Source of the DNA: Deltaproteobacteria bacterium
GTDB lineage: Bacteria > Myxococcota_A > Polyangia > JAAYKL01
Assembly: GCA_016936575.1 (NCBI GenBank)
Contig: JAFGXQ010000208.1
Location: 22,544-86,543 of the forward strand
DNA: 64,000 nt
Direction: 5' to 3'
Shown in pieces: positions 56,164 to 64,000 of the stretch. Positions within the stretch are counted from its first letter, which is position 1. Each line of letters opens with the position of its first letter. The position numbers and the translations under genes are program-made. The notes under the pieces are model-generated. The model worked only from the letters and a program-made list of their open reading frames with translations. It was not told the origin of the DNA and did not search any database.

Positions 56164-57009
56164 TTACGATGTGCACTTTGCGCTTGCGCCGTCCATGGTT
56201 TCTTTCAGTTTGGCGGCTTTCGACGCAAAACTACTGCTTTTAAAGCGTGTTTGGATGGTGTCGACCAGAATACGTGCATCGGTGCAGTCTCCGAGCATGT
56301 AGAACGAATTGGCCATTTCGTACAGCACCTCCGGCATGTGTTCGCTCTTGGGGTACAAATCCGCGAATCGACGCAACGCGCCGAGCGCCTTGGCGTATCG
56401 CTTCTGTGCCACATAGGATTGGCCGATGAGCAGCTGCACCTCGTCAAGGTTGTTCGCACGCGGATATCTATCTTGGTAAACCTTTGCCAGAGATCGAACC
56501 TCCCCGTATCGCCCCTTCGACATGGAATCCTTTATCATATTGAAGTGGTCAATCGCCTCCTTGGGCACCATCGCCTCGTCAATCGGCATATCCAAACCAG
56601 CGGCCAATGCAAACTCAACCACGCGCTTTTCATTTGCTTCCAGCGCCTTTCGCATTTCTTCCAACTCGTGCATTATTTCGGCAGATGCGCCTTTGGAAGA
56701 TATCAGATCATTTTTCATTTCTTCCATTTCGGCCCCAAAATCCGCTGAGTTTCTGGCGAGTACACGCGTTGCCTTGCTGAGGGTCTCATCCATGTTTTCA
56801 ACCTGCTGCTGCGCCCGAGCAATCATTTCTTCCAACTCATGTCGATTGGCGCCGGAATCGTTTTCAAGCTTGGTCAAACGATCTTGCAGATGCTGCACTT
56901 CCTGCTTCAACCGCTCCCCGTCATCCCTCGAGGTAAAGAAAAAACATCCGTTCAACCCCAACGCAGCAACCAACCAAATAAACAACATAGACGCTGAATA
57001 AATTCTCAC
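56164..57009 (-). CDS. cpoB: Tol-Pal accessory protein CpoB/YbgF-like lipoprotein
   Basis: 281 residues: lipobox L-N-G-C, a coiled coil (about 30-125, heptad-like L-K-Q-E-V-Q-H-L-Q-D-R-L), and C-terminal TPR repeats (about 150-275: D-S-M-S-K-G-R-Y-G-E-V, Q-S-Y-V-A-Q-K-R-Y-A-K-A, N-S-F-Y-M-L-G-D-C). E. coli CpoB has a cleaved signal rather than a lipobox, so this copy is lipid-anchored. It overlaps pal by ATGA, the classic neighbour. TolQRAB genes are not in the window. Confidence 0.85.
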   Translation of the reverse strand: MRIYSASMLFIWLVAALGLNGCFFFTSRDDGERLKQEVQHLQDRLTKLENDSGANRHELEEMIARAQQQVENMDETLSKATRVLARNSADFGAEMEEMKNDLISSKGASAEIMHELEEMRKALEANEKRVVEFALAAGLDMPIDEAMVPKEAIDHFNMIKDSMSKGRYGEVRSLAKVYQDRYPRANNLDEVQLLIGQSYVAQKRYAKALGALRRFADLYPKSEHMPEVLYEMANSFYMLGDCTDARILVDTIQTRFKSSSFASKAAKLKETMDGASAKCTS

Positions 57010-57743
57010 TTGAACTCCACCCTTCTGTCTTTGGCCACATTGGCGCCTGTCGATTCTTCCTCGCCTTTCGAAATCACGCGCATTTCCCCCTTGTCAATCC
57101 CCATTCGCTCCAACAATTTGTACACCACTTTCGCACGGCGCTCTCCAAGTGCCATGTTGTACTCCGTGGTGCCGGCAGCATCGCAATGCCCTTCCAGAGT
57201 TACTTTTCCGCCGCGCTTCTGCAAACAAACAAAGTTGTTTTCCAAAACCGTCCGCATGTCATCATTCACTTCAGATGAATCAAACTCAAAATAAATGGGT
57301 TCCAATACACAGTCCCCAGGACCCAGTTGAGACGTGGATGTTTCGTCTATCTGGCACTTGTAATTCACACAGGCCAGACCGGCCGGACATTCCTGATCAC
57401 TCTGGCATTCCGCGGTAATGCACAGTCCCTCCGCACAAACCTGGCTATCTCCGCAATCGGAATTCTGCAGGCAGGGACCACAACTGCTGTCGCGGCAGAC
57501 CTGACCTTCAGCGCAATCCGCGTTCGACACACAATACGATGGAATCTCTCGACACCCCCCGCCGGTGCACTCCTGCCCCTGTGGACAATCCTCGCTGCCG
57601 CGGCACTGCTGACAAAGATTGTTCACGCAGAATTCGCCATCGTGACAATGCTCGTCTTTTTTACAGTTCGGGTAGTCCGGCTGACATCCAAGAATCAGCA
57701 TCGACACCCCAATCCCCATAAATATGCCTATCACTTTGTTCAT
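57006..57743 (-). CDS. pal: Pal-like OmpA-domain lipoprotein with N-terminal Cys-rich repeats
   Basis: 245 residues. Lipobox L-I-L-G-C (Cys20), then about 110 residues with roughly 20 Cys in C-x-x-x-x-C-x-x-G-x-x-C-type repeats, then an OmpA-C domain (about 145-245): Y-F-E-F-D-S-S-E-V, E-G-H-C-D-A-A-G-T-T-E-Y-N-M-A-L-G-x-R-R-A, the peptidoglycan-binding motif, where Cys replaces the usual Thr in G-H-T-D. Usual Pal lacks the Cys-rich part. GGGAGGTTCTGAAA precedes the ATG, the same leader as the LNR lipoprotein at 52358. The extended part may anchor another surface layer. Confidence 0.85.
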   Translation of the reverse strand: MNKVIGIFMGIGVSMLILGCQPDYPNCKKDEHCHDGEFCVNNLCQQCRGSEDCPQGQECTGGGCREIPSYCVSNADCAEGQVCRDSSCGPCLQNSDCGDSQVCAEGLCITAECQSDQECPAGLACVNYKCQIDETSTSQLGPGDCVLEPIYFEFDSSEVNDDMRTVLENNFVCLQKRGGKVTLEGHCDAAGTTEYNMALGERRAKVVYKLLERMGIDKGEMRVISKGEEESTGANVAKDRRVEFK

Positions 57744-57924
57744 TTTCAGAACCTCCCTAGTACAATGGGTACCTGTGTCGTCATCAGAAAGTCAATTTCT
57801 TGACCAAATAACCACGAGTTCCCGGCCGCTATTCCAGCTTACGTACTTTTTTTTGATATTTACGCGCCACCCGTTCCCAACTTGTGTTCTCTTACAGGTG
57901 AATCGCCAATGTTGGGTAATCACA

Positions 57925-57952
57925 TTGCACAAAAGTAAAACGTTACTATGCT
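57925..57952 (+). promoter_or_regulatory. putative promoter of the thioredoxin gene
   Basis: TTGCAC (57925-57930), 16-base spacer, TATGCT (57947-57952), about 47 bases before the ATG at 58000. Confidence 0.35.
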
Positions 57953-57999
57953 AAGTATATTGAACACAAACGGTTGACACAGAACGAAATGAGGAAATC

Positions 58000-58371
58000 A
58001 TGGCAACGACAGAGCTTAATAAGGACAATTTGGAATCATTAATAGAAGACAGTAGTATTCTGCTTATCGACTTTTGGGCAGCCTGGTGCGGCCCGTGCAG
58101 AATGTTCGGCCCCACGTTCGAAGCGGCGTCCGAAAAGAACCCCGACATGGTTTTCGCCAAATGCGATACCGAAGCGCAGCAGGAAGTCGCAGCACAGTTC
58201 GGCATCCGTTCCATACCCACCCTTGCCGTGTTCAAGGAAGGCGTCATGATCTTTCAGCAGCCGGGTGCGCTTCCGCCTGCGGCGTTAGACGAACTCATCG
58301 AAAAAGTGAAAGAACTCGACATGGATGAAGTTCGAAAAGAAATGGAAGAACAGAAAGCCAAAGAAGCCTAA
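58000..58371 (+). CDS. trxA: thioredoxin
   Basis: 123 residues with the active site W-C-G-P-C (near residue 28), F-W-A-A before it, and the cis-Pro segment S-I-P-T-L; an extra charged C-terminal helix (about 105-123) is longer than in E. coli TrxA. Cytoplasmic disulfide reductase; the start has GAGGAAATC upstream. The relic of a MATE gene tail begins right at its stop. Confidence 0.93.
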   Translation: MATTELNKDNLESLIEDSSILLIDFWAAWCGPCRMFGPTFEAASEKNPDMVFAKCDTEAQQEVAAQFGIRSIPTLAVFKEGVMIFQQPGALPPAALDELIEKVKELDMDEVRKEMEEQKAKEA

Positions 58372-58372
58372 C

Positions 58373-58455
58373 TCACACCGCCGGCGCGGGCGCCTTTTCC
58401 TGCCAGTTTCCTTTGTATTACCGCAGCATGTACGCGGAAGCGAGCACACAGAATA
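58373..58455 (-). pseudogene. relic of the MATE transporter 3' end
   Basis: On the minus strand this stretch reads V-L-A-S-A-Y-M-L-R-stop-Y-K-G-N-W-Q-E-K-A-P-A-P-A-V-stop, matching the end of the MATE gene at 62673-62755 (stop to about 83 bases in), with about 11 base differences and one internal stop. The homology ends where a 92-bp repeat begins (58454). It is a fragment of a duplicated or displaced copy. Confidence 0.85.
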
Positions 58456-58545
58456 ATAAACAATTCAAAAAAGTTCATCCACTCCCAGCAACTCCACGGA
58501 TTCCAATCCTTTATCCACTGCTTTCAAAACTGCCACACCGCTTAT
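58454..58545. repeat. 92-bp direct repeat, copy A
   Basis: Same orientation as 59653-59744, with four mismatches in 92 bases. Covers the 3' end of the RAYT tail ORF. The repeat pair bounds the 1.2-kb segment with the nucleotidyltransferase pair. Confidence 0.9.
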
Positions 58546-58887
58546 GTTCAGTTGACGGGCGACAGATGCCGAGGTCATTCCGATTTTTCGTGTTGCAAGG
58601 TAGCAGACTGCACGACGCACGGTAACAACATTTTTACGTCTACTACCACCAGTGAGTTCTTCAATCCCGATGCCGCCCGTTTCGCACAGTTGATGCACGA
58701 GATGTTCAAATCGCTGCTGACGCTCTTCATTCGATGCTGACAATAACGCGCGTTCCGGCTCCGCTTGGCGAAGCACCGTCTCCACAAAACTGCCGCTCCC
58801 CAAAATTCGTTCGTCATACGCCCACTTTTCGCCTTTCGACAGCTCTTTCAGTGCTGCCATTCCGGGGGGCGTCACGGAGGGCGTCAC
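58465..58887 (-). pseudogene. C-terminal remnant of a REP-associated tyrosine transposase (RAYT)
   Basis: 140 codons (from GTG 58887, or ATG 58860). The sequence matches the tail of Y1/RAYT transposases: D-E-R-I-L-G-S-G-S-F-V-E-T-V-L, then a helical part ending in a DnaA-like HTH (V-A-R-Q-L-N-I-S-G-V-A-V-L-K-A-V). The catalytic HUH nuclease domain that should precede it is missing. It follows the nucleotidyltransferase stop by 24 bases in the same frame. V-T-P-S-V-T-P-P at its start comes from short GTGACGCCC repeats. Confidence 0.72.
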
Positions 58888-58911
58888 GGGGGATTTTTCG
58901 GTGGGTACCTT

Positions 58912-59382
58912 CTACTTATCCAATTTCATAAGAATGGGAATCATTATCAAATCCTTGGCGCGTCCAGTGGCTGCTTTAATTTCTATCAGTTTTTTCAGTG
59001 AAAGAACCGGAATAGTGAGACTGTCTCCAGTGATCTGCTCAGTGAATGGGAGCAATTCGTCATATCCCAATCCAAGCGTCAACTCACACAACACATCGAG
59101 TGGCCCCAACGCGGTCATTAAATTATTGTGCCCGTTTCCGGCAAGGGCAGTCGATGAGGGAGACAATATCCGGCCCGCAGGCTGACCCCTATATCTCGCA
59201 TCAAGTGTTTTTAAAAGAGTAAGAAGTCGTTCGATATTGTCGTCGGTTCTGCGATGAACGATGTCAAGATCGTACGTGCTGACCGGTGCGCCATGCAATA
59301 CGGCGGCCATGCCCCCCACAAGGATGTATTCGATTTCCGAATCGTTCAGGCATTTGAGCAGCTCAACCAAACGGTTGCTCAT
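58912..59382 (-). CDS. minimal nucleotidyltransferase of the toxin-antitoxin type
   Basis: 156 residues. G-G-M-A-A-V-L-H-G and S-T-Y-D-L-D-I are the DNA polymerase beta-like nucleotidyltransferase motifs (Gly-Gly helix and the catalytic D-x-D). Similar small enzymes pair with an upstream small protein in abortive-infection or toxin-antitoxin-like operons. Start ATG overlaps the upstream stop by four bases (ATGA), so coupled expression is likely. It sits among transposon relics, consistent with horizontal movement. Confidence 0.75.
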   Translation of the reverse strand: MSNRLVELLKCLNDSEIEYILVGGMAAVLHGAPVSTYDLDIVHRRTDDNIERLLTLLKTLDARYRGQPAGRILSPSSTALAGNGHNNLMTALGPLDVLCELTLGLGYDELLPFTEQITGDSLTIPVLSLKKLIEIKAATGRAKDLIMIPILMKLDK

Positions 59383-59567
59383 TTTTTTGAAAACCCTTCC
59401 AGTGCGTCGGCTGTTTCACTGGCGCGACGAATGCGCTCTGATATTGTCAATTGTTGAAATTCAGCAAGAAGGGCTTCGTCAACCTCATCAATGGCCTGAA
59501 TAAGCAGGGGATTGAGTTTCTTTATTTTTTCCATCAGCTCTTCATGAGAAAGAAGTCTTTGCATCAT
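59379..59567 (-). CDS. small partner protein of the nucleotidyltransferase
   Basis: About 62 residues from ATG 59567 (M-M-Q-R-L-L); the frame runs to 59624 but only via a weak TTG. Highly charged helix-rich sequence with A-E-F-Q-Q-L-T-I-S-E-R-I-R-R-A-S-E-T-A-D. The layout (small gene, ATGA overlap, nucleotidyltransferase) suggests an antitoxin or regulator. No ribosome site is visible and no DNA-binding motif is clear. Confidence 0.55.
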   Translation of the reverse strand: MMQRLLSHEELMEKIKKLNPLLIQAIDEVDEALLAEFQQLTISERIRRASETADALEGFSKK

Positions 59568-59652
59568 GTAAACAACGTAGAGAGTTCCGGCCTTGTCGTC
59601 AACGGTTTTCGAGAAACATGACAAGGCTCACATCGGACGTAACGAACTACCG

Positions 59653-59744
59653 TAATAAACAATTCAAAAAAGATCATCCACTCCCGGCAACTCCACGGAT
59701 TCCAATCTTCTATCCACTGCTTTCAAAACTGCCACACCGCTTAT
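59653..59744. repeat. 92-bp direct repeat, copy B
   Basis: Second copy of the 58454-58545 repeat; it carries the last 27 or so codons of the RAYT tail without the rest of the gene, so the 1.2-kb segment between the copies looks inserted or duplicated. Confidence 0.9.
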
Positions 59745-59827
59745 TCAACACCTAGAAGGTTCCGTCCTTGAGGTATACGGTTGAGTTACCAAACAACACC
59801 GCCCCCCAAACCAAGGAGGAACCGAAT

Positions 59828-59992
59828 GAAACTTACGGAGGAATTGACCTTCATGGCAATAATAATGTGATTTCTTTGGTGGATGAATAACACCCAATTC
59901 AGTTCGCGAAGCGTCTACCGAACGACTTGCAGACGGTGCTGCAACAATTGGAGCCGTATTGGTGTGAAAATGGTGGAACAATCGAAAAATGA
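59828..59992 (+). pseudogene. N-terminal remnant of an IS110-family transposase
   Basis: In one frame the stretch reads Y-G-G-I-D-L-H-G-N-N-N-V-I-S-L-V-D-E, a stop at 59888-59890, then H-P-I-Q-F-A-K-R-L-P-N-D-L-Q-T-V-L-Q-Q-L-E-P-Y, a second stop following at 59990. This follows the IS110 N-terminus (G-I-D-L-H-x-N-N-x-V, K-R-L-P-N-D-L), a DEDD transposase family. Only about 55 codons remain, so it is a dead fragment. The rest of the 59568-60013 gap shows nothing else. Confidence 0.75.
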
Positions 59993-60013
59993 GGGACGAA
60001 ATGAAAACCCTTA

Positions 60014-62368
60014 CTATTTGGGATTGATGACCAGTTTCACATCGCCCGAACCGGTGCTGTGGTACCCTTCTACCACAAAAGATACTTCGTACAAATTGCC
60101 AAGAGGCATTCCGGCATTTTCCCAGGCCTGAAAGTGTTCCGCCACGTTAATGGTTCCGCTGGTGCGCTGTGAGTTTCGAACACTCCAGTACTGACGAAAC
60201 GTTCGGTTTCCGTCGATTGAGGGCATATCGTAGCGCGTACTGCGCGCGAGGGTATAGGTGGCGCCGTCTGACGTTTGAAATGTCCCCATGAATTCGGAAC
60301 CGGAGGACGGGTTGTAATTCACCCAGGATTCAACAATGTAATATTCAACCAAATCATATGGGGACGCCACCGGCACATTTCGCATCCAGCCGTACACTGC
60401 CAGATATGAAGTTCCGTTAGCGCTGTACACAGCATCGTACTTCAGTACTTCATTTCCGGTACCCGGTCGCACTCCTTTTCGCGCCAATACGTTGCTGCCG
60501 GAACCGCTCCAGGCCATATAAAAATTTCCGCCCTCTTTGAGCGTCATGCAATCGCCGGCCTGATCGGACCAAAATTCATACGTATAACCGCAATGAGTTC
60601 CGACACTATTGCTGCAAATGGTTCGGTCCGCTTCGGAACAGCTCTCCCAGTCGGTATCGGAGTCGGAGTCAGCGTCAGAATCCGCGTCGGTATCGGCATC
60701 AGTGTCGGTATCGGTATCCGGGCTGCCTGCAATGGGGTAGAGATCGTTGACACAATAATCGAAAGTGTCCGTTGTGGTGTTGTTACCAGCCGCGTAAATC
60801 TGCACGGCATCAATGCCGATGCTGTGGTCGAATACAACGCCGGAGGTTCCCCAGCATTCGGTTGCGAATTCATTCCACGAAATGCTCTGGGCACCATCTT
60901 GAAGCTGGGTACAGTAAACATCTCCGTTTTCATCCACCAATTCCATTCGAATGGTACTGCCCGCGCGATCATCAATATCAACATAGACTCCACTGAAATT
61001 TCCATCAGCATACCACGTGTATGCGGTATCGTCTCCATCGTCATCCTGGTCGATATTCATTCCCACTAATCCCAATGAACTGTAGTCGGCGATGGTGGTG
61101 CCGGCTACACACAAGGGTCCGGTGCCGAAAATGTGATCGGCGGTGATTTCGGTAATCGTTCCGCCGGATGTCGGACCCACATTACTCCATCCATCCCCGC
61201 TCCAGTCTCCGGCAATAAAATACGGTTCATCGGCATCTGTATCCGTGTCCGAGTCAGTGTCTGTGTCTGTGTCTGCATCTGTGTCTGTATCGGTATCTGT
61301 GTCAGTATCTGTATCTGCATCTGTATCTGTATCAGTATCGGTATCTGTATCCGTGTCAGTATCTGTATCCGTGTCAGTGTCTGTATCCGTATCTGTGTCC
61401 GTATCTGTATCAGTGTCTGTATCCGTATCGGTATCTGTATCCGTGTCCGTATCCGTATCCGCATCCGAACTCCCGGTTGTATCACAGCACACCGTTTTAT
61501 AGCCGGTAGTAATGTCACCGGCACACGGTGTTTCTGAAACCACTACACCTCCCAGCGCACCGTCTGCTACCGGTCCCTCACAGTTCCATTGATCCCATGT
61601 GCATTCAAACTGACATTCATCAGAATCAGAGTCAGAATCCGTGTCTGCATCCGTGTCTGTATCTGTGTCTGTATCTGTATCCGTGTCTGTATCTGTATCT
61701 GTGTCTGTATCTGTATCTGTATCTGTGTCTGTATCTGTATCTGTGTCCGTATCTGTGTCCGTATCTGTATCGGTATCGGTGTCGGTATCTGTATCGGTAT
61801 CTGTGTCCGTATCTGTGTCGGTATCTGTATCGGTATCTGTATCCGTGTCCGTATCGGTGTCGGTATCTGTATCTGTGTCGGTATCTGTATCGGTATCTGT
61901 GTCGGTATCCGTGTCCGTATCCGTGTCGGTATCCGTGTCCGTATCGGTGTCGGTATCTGTATCGGTATCTGTATCCGTGTCCGTATCCGTGTCGGTATCT
62001 GTATCCGTGTCTGAATCTGTATCGGTGTCTGTATCGCTGTCAGAATCGCTATCTGCGTCGCTGTCCGTATCCGCATCTGTATCCGTGTCTGTATCCGTGT
62101 CCGTGTCTGTATCGCTGTCAGAATCGCTATCTGCGTCGCTGTCCGTATCCGCATCTGTATCCGTGTCTGCATCCGTGTCCGTGTCTGTGTCCGTGTCTGT
62201 ATCCGTGTCCGTATCTGTATCCGTGTCCGTATCTGAGTCCGTGTCAGAATCGCTGTCGGTATCGGTATCGCTGTCAGAATCACTGCCGATTGGTGTGGCT
62301 TCGGTTGCGTTACATGACAAAAGTACCGGCAGTAAACATAACAATAAAAGTCGGATAACCGTATTCAT
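60014..62368 (-). CDS. GH11 endo-1,4-beta-xylanase lipoprotein with Asp/Thr-repeat linkers
   Basis: 784 residues. Lipobox L-L-S-C (Cys19), a long Asp/Thr/Ser-repeat linker (about 29-247), a small Cys-rich module (about 248-297), a second DT linker (to about 379), a beta-rich domain of about 170 residues (380-549, carbohydrate-binding-like, not assigned), a short linker, and a GH11 domain (577-784). The GH11 part has Y-E-F-W-S-D, Y-L-A-V-Y-G-W, the nucleophile Glu675 in L-V-E-Y-Y-I-V-E, and the acid/base Glu767 in V-E-G-Y-H-S-T-G. Anchored at the outer membrane; cuts xylan. The repeats presumably act as a flexible spacer. Confidence 0.92.
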   Translation of the reverse strand: MNTVIRLLLLCLLPVLLSCNATEATPIGSDSDSDTDTDSDSDTDSDTDTDTDTDTDTDTDTDTDTDADTDTDADTDSDADSDSDSDTDTDTDTDTDTDADTDSDADSDSDSDTDTDTDSDTDTDTDTDTDTDTDTDTDTDTDTDTDTDTDTDTDTDTDTDTDTDTDTDTDTDTDTDTDTDTDTDTDTDTDTDTDTDTDTDTDTDTDTDTDTDTDTDTDTDTDTDTDTDTDTDTDTDTDTDADTDSDSDSDECQFECTWDQWNCEGPVADGALGGVVVSETPCAGDITTGYKTVCCDTTGSSDADTDTDTDTDTDTDTDTDTDTDTDTDTDTDTDTDTDTDTDTDTDTDTDADTDTDTDTDTDTDADTDTDTDSDTDTDADEPYFIAGDWSGDGWSNVGPTSGGTITEITADHIFGTGPLCVAGTTIADYSSLGLVGMNIDQDDDGDDTAYTWYADGNFSGVYVDIDDRAGSTIRMELVDENGDVYCTQLQDGAQSISWNEFATECWGTSGVVFDHSIGIDAVQIYAAGNNTTTDTFDYCVNDLYPIAGSPDTDTDTDADTDADSDADSDSDTDWESCSEADRTICSNSVGTHCGYTYEFWSDQAGDCMTLKEGGNFYMAWSGSGSNVLARKGVRPGTGNEVLKYDAVYSANGTSYLAVYGWMRNVPVASPYDLVEYYIVESWVNYNPSSGSEFMGTFQTSDGATYTLARSTRYDMPSIDGNRTFRQYWSVRNSQRTSGTINVAEHFQAWENAGMPLGNLYEVSFVVEGYHSTGSGDVKLVINPK
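61230..61470 (-). repeat. hexanucleotide (GAYACN) DT-coding repeat tract 2
   Basis: Coding repeat of the xylanase gene, Asp-Thr units with scattered third-base changes, e.g. GATACA/GATACG/GACACG. Likely subject to slippage, so copy number may vary. Confidence 0.9.
61627..62285 (-). repeat. hexanucleotide DT/DS-coding repeat tract 1
   Basis: Long run of Asp-Thr and Asp-Ser/Asp-Ala units encoded by six-base repeats with a loose 42-66 base higher-order period (a block of [11 protein letters not shown] type occurs twice around 62030-62160). On the plus strand it creates false Val-Ser repeat frames. Confidence 0.9.
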
Positions 62369-62672
62369 GAATGGACTCCTTAAAAATGCATTACAGTAAT
62401 GAATATTTCACAATGTAGAAACGCGTTCTTTTATCAGTACCGCAAAAGAAAAAAGTAGCTCAATTGCTTGTAATGCGAGGGAAATGAGCCATTTACCGAC
62501 GCCACATATTCTGTCCTGGCGGGCACGAGCGTCTTTAAAAATTGTCTATTAAACGATGCATCGCTCGAAAGTATTCTGCCGTCCACTAATCACTCATCGC
62601 TGCGTTTACCTTTTTAACTTTACGTACCCGCCAACATCCCCTATCCCCCTGAAGCGGCTCAAGGCGCCGGGC
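62369..62672. other. intergenic region between xylanase and MATE genes
   Basis: 304 bases between the xylanase start (minus) and the MATE stop (minus). It must hold the xylanase promoter. I see AT-rich patches near 62400-62450 but no RNA gene, clear hairpin or conserved frame. Confidence 0.4.
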
Positions 62673-64000
62673 TCACGCCTCCAGCGCGAGCGCCTTTTCC
62701 TGCCAGTTTCCTTTGTAGTACCGAAGCATATACGCGGAAGCCAGTACGCAGAATACGCAGATGACGGCGACCCAGGTGGTGTAGGCGTTCTGATTGAATA
62801 CATAGAAACAGAGCAATGTCAGTATTGCGAGCCCCCAATGAATGGCAACGGACAGCACCATGGTCCAGAAAGTGTCGCCCGCTCCGCGCAACGCGCCGCT
62901 GAACACAATCGTTACGGCGTCGGCCAACAGATACACGCTGATTAATTCCACCATTGCCACGGCCAATGGATAAATCTGCGCCCAGTAGGCAGAATGCTGC
63001 TCCGGTTTGAACAACTCCACCAGCGGCCCTGGAGAAACCACAAACAAAATCATCAAACCGATGACATAGCTGCATGCCAGCAGCAAGCCGGATTTCATCG
63101 CATTGTTCGCGGTCGCCAAATCTTTTTTCCCCACATATTGCCCCACCAGTGTGGTGACTCCCACGTTGATGCCGAGCAACGGAATAAACGCGACCATATC
63201 CCAATTGAACGTAATCGTTACCGATGATGCAACCACAATGCCCTGCCCGTGAAAAATCGTGATCATCGCGGTAAACGCCAACAAATTCAAAAACAGTTCC
63301 GCACCGGACGGCATGCCCAGACGCCACAGTTCCTTCATCAGCGGTTTGTCGAATATAAAACTGGAGGATACACCGAACTCTTCGCGATTCGACTTTCGAA
63401 GATACGCCAGAAATAACACTACAATACCGACAAAACCCGCAGCAATTGTACCGATCGCGGCGCCCCTGATGCCCAGCGCCGGCATACCGAATTTTCCGAA
63501 AATCAGCATGTAATTCAGCCCCACATTGGTAACCATACTGATGACCGCAGCCAGCATCACCAACCGGGTTCGCCCGATGCCACTAAAGAAATTGCCAAGA
63601 CTGCTGCGAATCAGCGGTATCAATGACCCGTACATTAAAATGCGAAAATAACCCACCTGCAAGTCCAGTTGCGAGGCATCGATGCCGGACTCTGCAAATA
63701 TTATTTTCCCAAGCGGTATCAATGCCAGCAGAACGGGATAGGCCGCGAATGCGATAATCAACCCCTGTGTGGTGATTACCGCGCATCGCTCTTTCTTTTC
63801 TGCCCCCAGTCGCTGGGCCACCATCGCGGTTGTGTACCCGATAAGCCCCACGAAAAAGGTGGAAAGCATGAACGCGGTCAGCCCTCCTGACATGGCGGCG
63901 CTCATATGGGCACCGCTCAGCTTCGACAGAAACAACCGATCGGTAAACATCATGATCGTATCGCAGGCATACGACACTATCAGCGGCGCCGCTATTTTCA
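62673..64000 (-). CDS. MATE family efflux transporter, 5' end outside window
   Basis: At least 442 residues; the frame stays open to the right edge (K-I-A-A-P-L-I-V-S-Y-A-C-D-T precedes the GTG at 63977), so the start lies at or just past the end. The N-terminal segment M-M-F-T-D-R-L-F-L-S-K-L-S-G and P-S-G-A-E-L-F-L-N-L are typical MATE landmarks, with twelve hydrophobic segments. Exports cationic drugs or metabolites by Na+ or H+ antiport. Its 3' tail is duplicated as a relic at 58373-58455. Confidence 0.87.
   Translation of the reverse strand, partial: KIAAPLIVSYACDTIMMFTDRLFLSKLSGAHMSAAMSGGLTAFMLSTFFVGLIGYTTAMVAQRLGAEKKERCAVITTQGLIIAFAAYPVLLALIPLGKIIFAESGIDASQLDLQVGYFRILMYGSLIPLIRSSLGNFFSGIGRTRLVMLAAVISMVTNVGLNYMLIFGKFGMPALGIRGAAIGTIAAGFVGIVVLFLAYLRKSNREEFGVSSSFIFDKPLMKELWRLGMPSGAELFLNLLAFTAMITIFHGQGIVVASSVTITFNWDMVAFIPLLGINVGVTTLVGQYVGKKDLATANNAMKSGLLLACSYVIGLMILFVVSPGPLVELFKPEQHSAYWAQIYPLAVAMVELISVYLLADAVTIVFSGALRGAGDTFWTMVLSVAIHWGLAILTLLCFYVFNQNAYTTWVAVICVFCVLASAYMLRYYKGNWQEKALALEA

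Noticed and set aside
59883..60131. 82-residue plus-strand frame at the end of the xylanase gene
   Set aside because: It overlaps the xylanase end and the IS110 relic in another frame, and matches nothing.
61627..62285. Possible CRISPR-like repeat array
   Set aside because: The repeats are short in-frame six-base units inside a gene, without spacers.
61641..62399. Plus-strand frame of Val-Ser repeats (and other repeat frames)
   Set aside because: It is the antisense of the xylanase DT repeats; any frame through a hexamer repeat gives a repeat protein.

Overview
The window looks like chromosomal DNA of a Gram-negative, outer-membrane-bearing bacterium, most like the Myxococcota or the former deltaproteobacteria. 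The hints are several Hanks-type Ser/Thr kinases, many lipoproteins with cysteine-rich or Asp/Ser/Thr-repeat segments, a GTP-dependent PEP carboxykinase, a class I lysyl-tRNA synthetase and a cpoB-pal pair. Base composition is mixed (about half GC by eye). This placement is inferred from gene content. No rRNA, tRNA or CRISPR array was seen.

Left part (1-15.7 kb): the 3' part of an unknown gene, a secreted M23 endopeptidase, then a tight run pepT - Ser/Thr kinase - Yip1-like membrane protein - PHP phosphatase - ATP-grasp protein. Convergent to it lies pseB-pseC (nucleotide-sugar modification). Then come pckG, an alpha/beta hydrolase, a kynurenine-formamidase-like cyclase and a LysM/M15-like peptidase.

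Middle (15.8-32.6 kb): a small Cys-containing protein, then a housekeeping operon (site-2 protease, scpA, scpB, pdxJ, acpS, nnr), leuA and an ACT-domain protein. On the minus strand is a TrkH potassium channel preceded by a P1B-ATPase-like protein that has lost every catalytic motif. Next are a coiled-coil membrane protein with a clear terminator, then pyrF - rlmB - GT39 glycosyltransferase, and a TPR lipoprotein.

Right-centre (32.9-57.7 kb): gluconate permease and kinase (the permease seems to start at AUC), a methyltransferase, leuC-leuD, an anchored thioredoxin, a diguanylate cyclase and an M3 oligopeptidase. A long minus-strand series follows: Cys-rich lipoproteins, a PHP/DUF3604-like protein, an L,D-transpeptidase, two Ser/Thr kinases (one with a receiver-like domain), class I LysRS, a Notch-repeat lipoprotein, a TPR/PEGA-like protein, a short PilZ-like protein, an IscA-type protein, a B3/B4 protein, a DMT transporter, cpoB and pal.

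Right end (58-64 kb): thioredoxin, then an accessory patch of relics: a copy of the MATE gene tail with a stop, a RAYT transposase tail, a nucleotidyltransferase with a small partner, a 92-bp direct repeat and an IS110 N-terminal relic. It is followed by a GH11 xylanase lipoprotein with long DT repeats and a MATE transporter cut by the window edge.

The best candidate for something undescribed is the catalytically dead P-type ATPase relative coupled to TrkH. The relic/nucleotidyltransferase patch is second.
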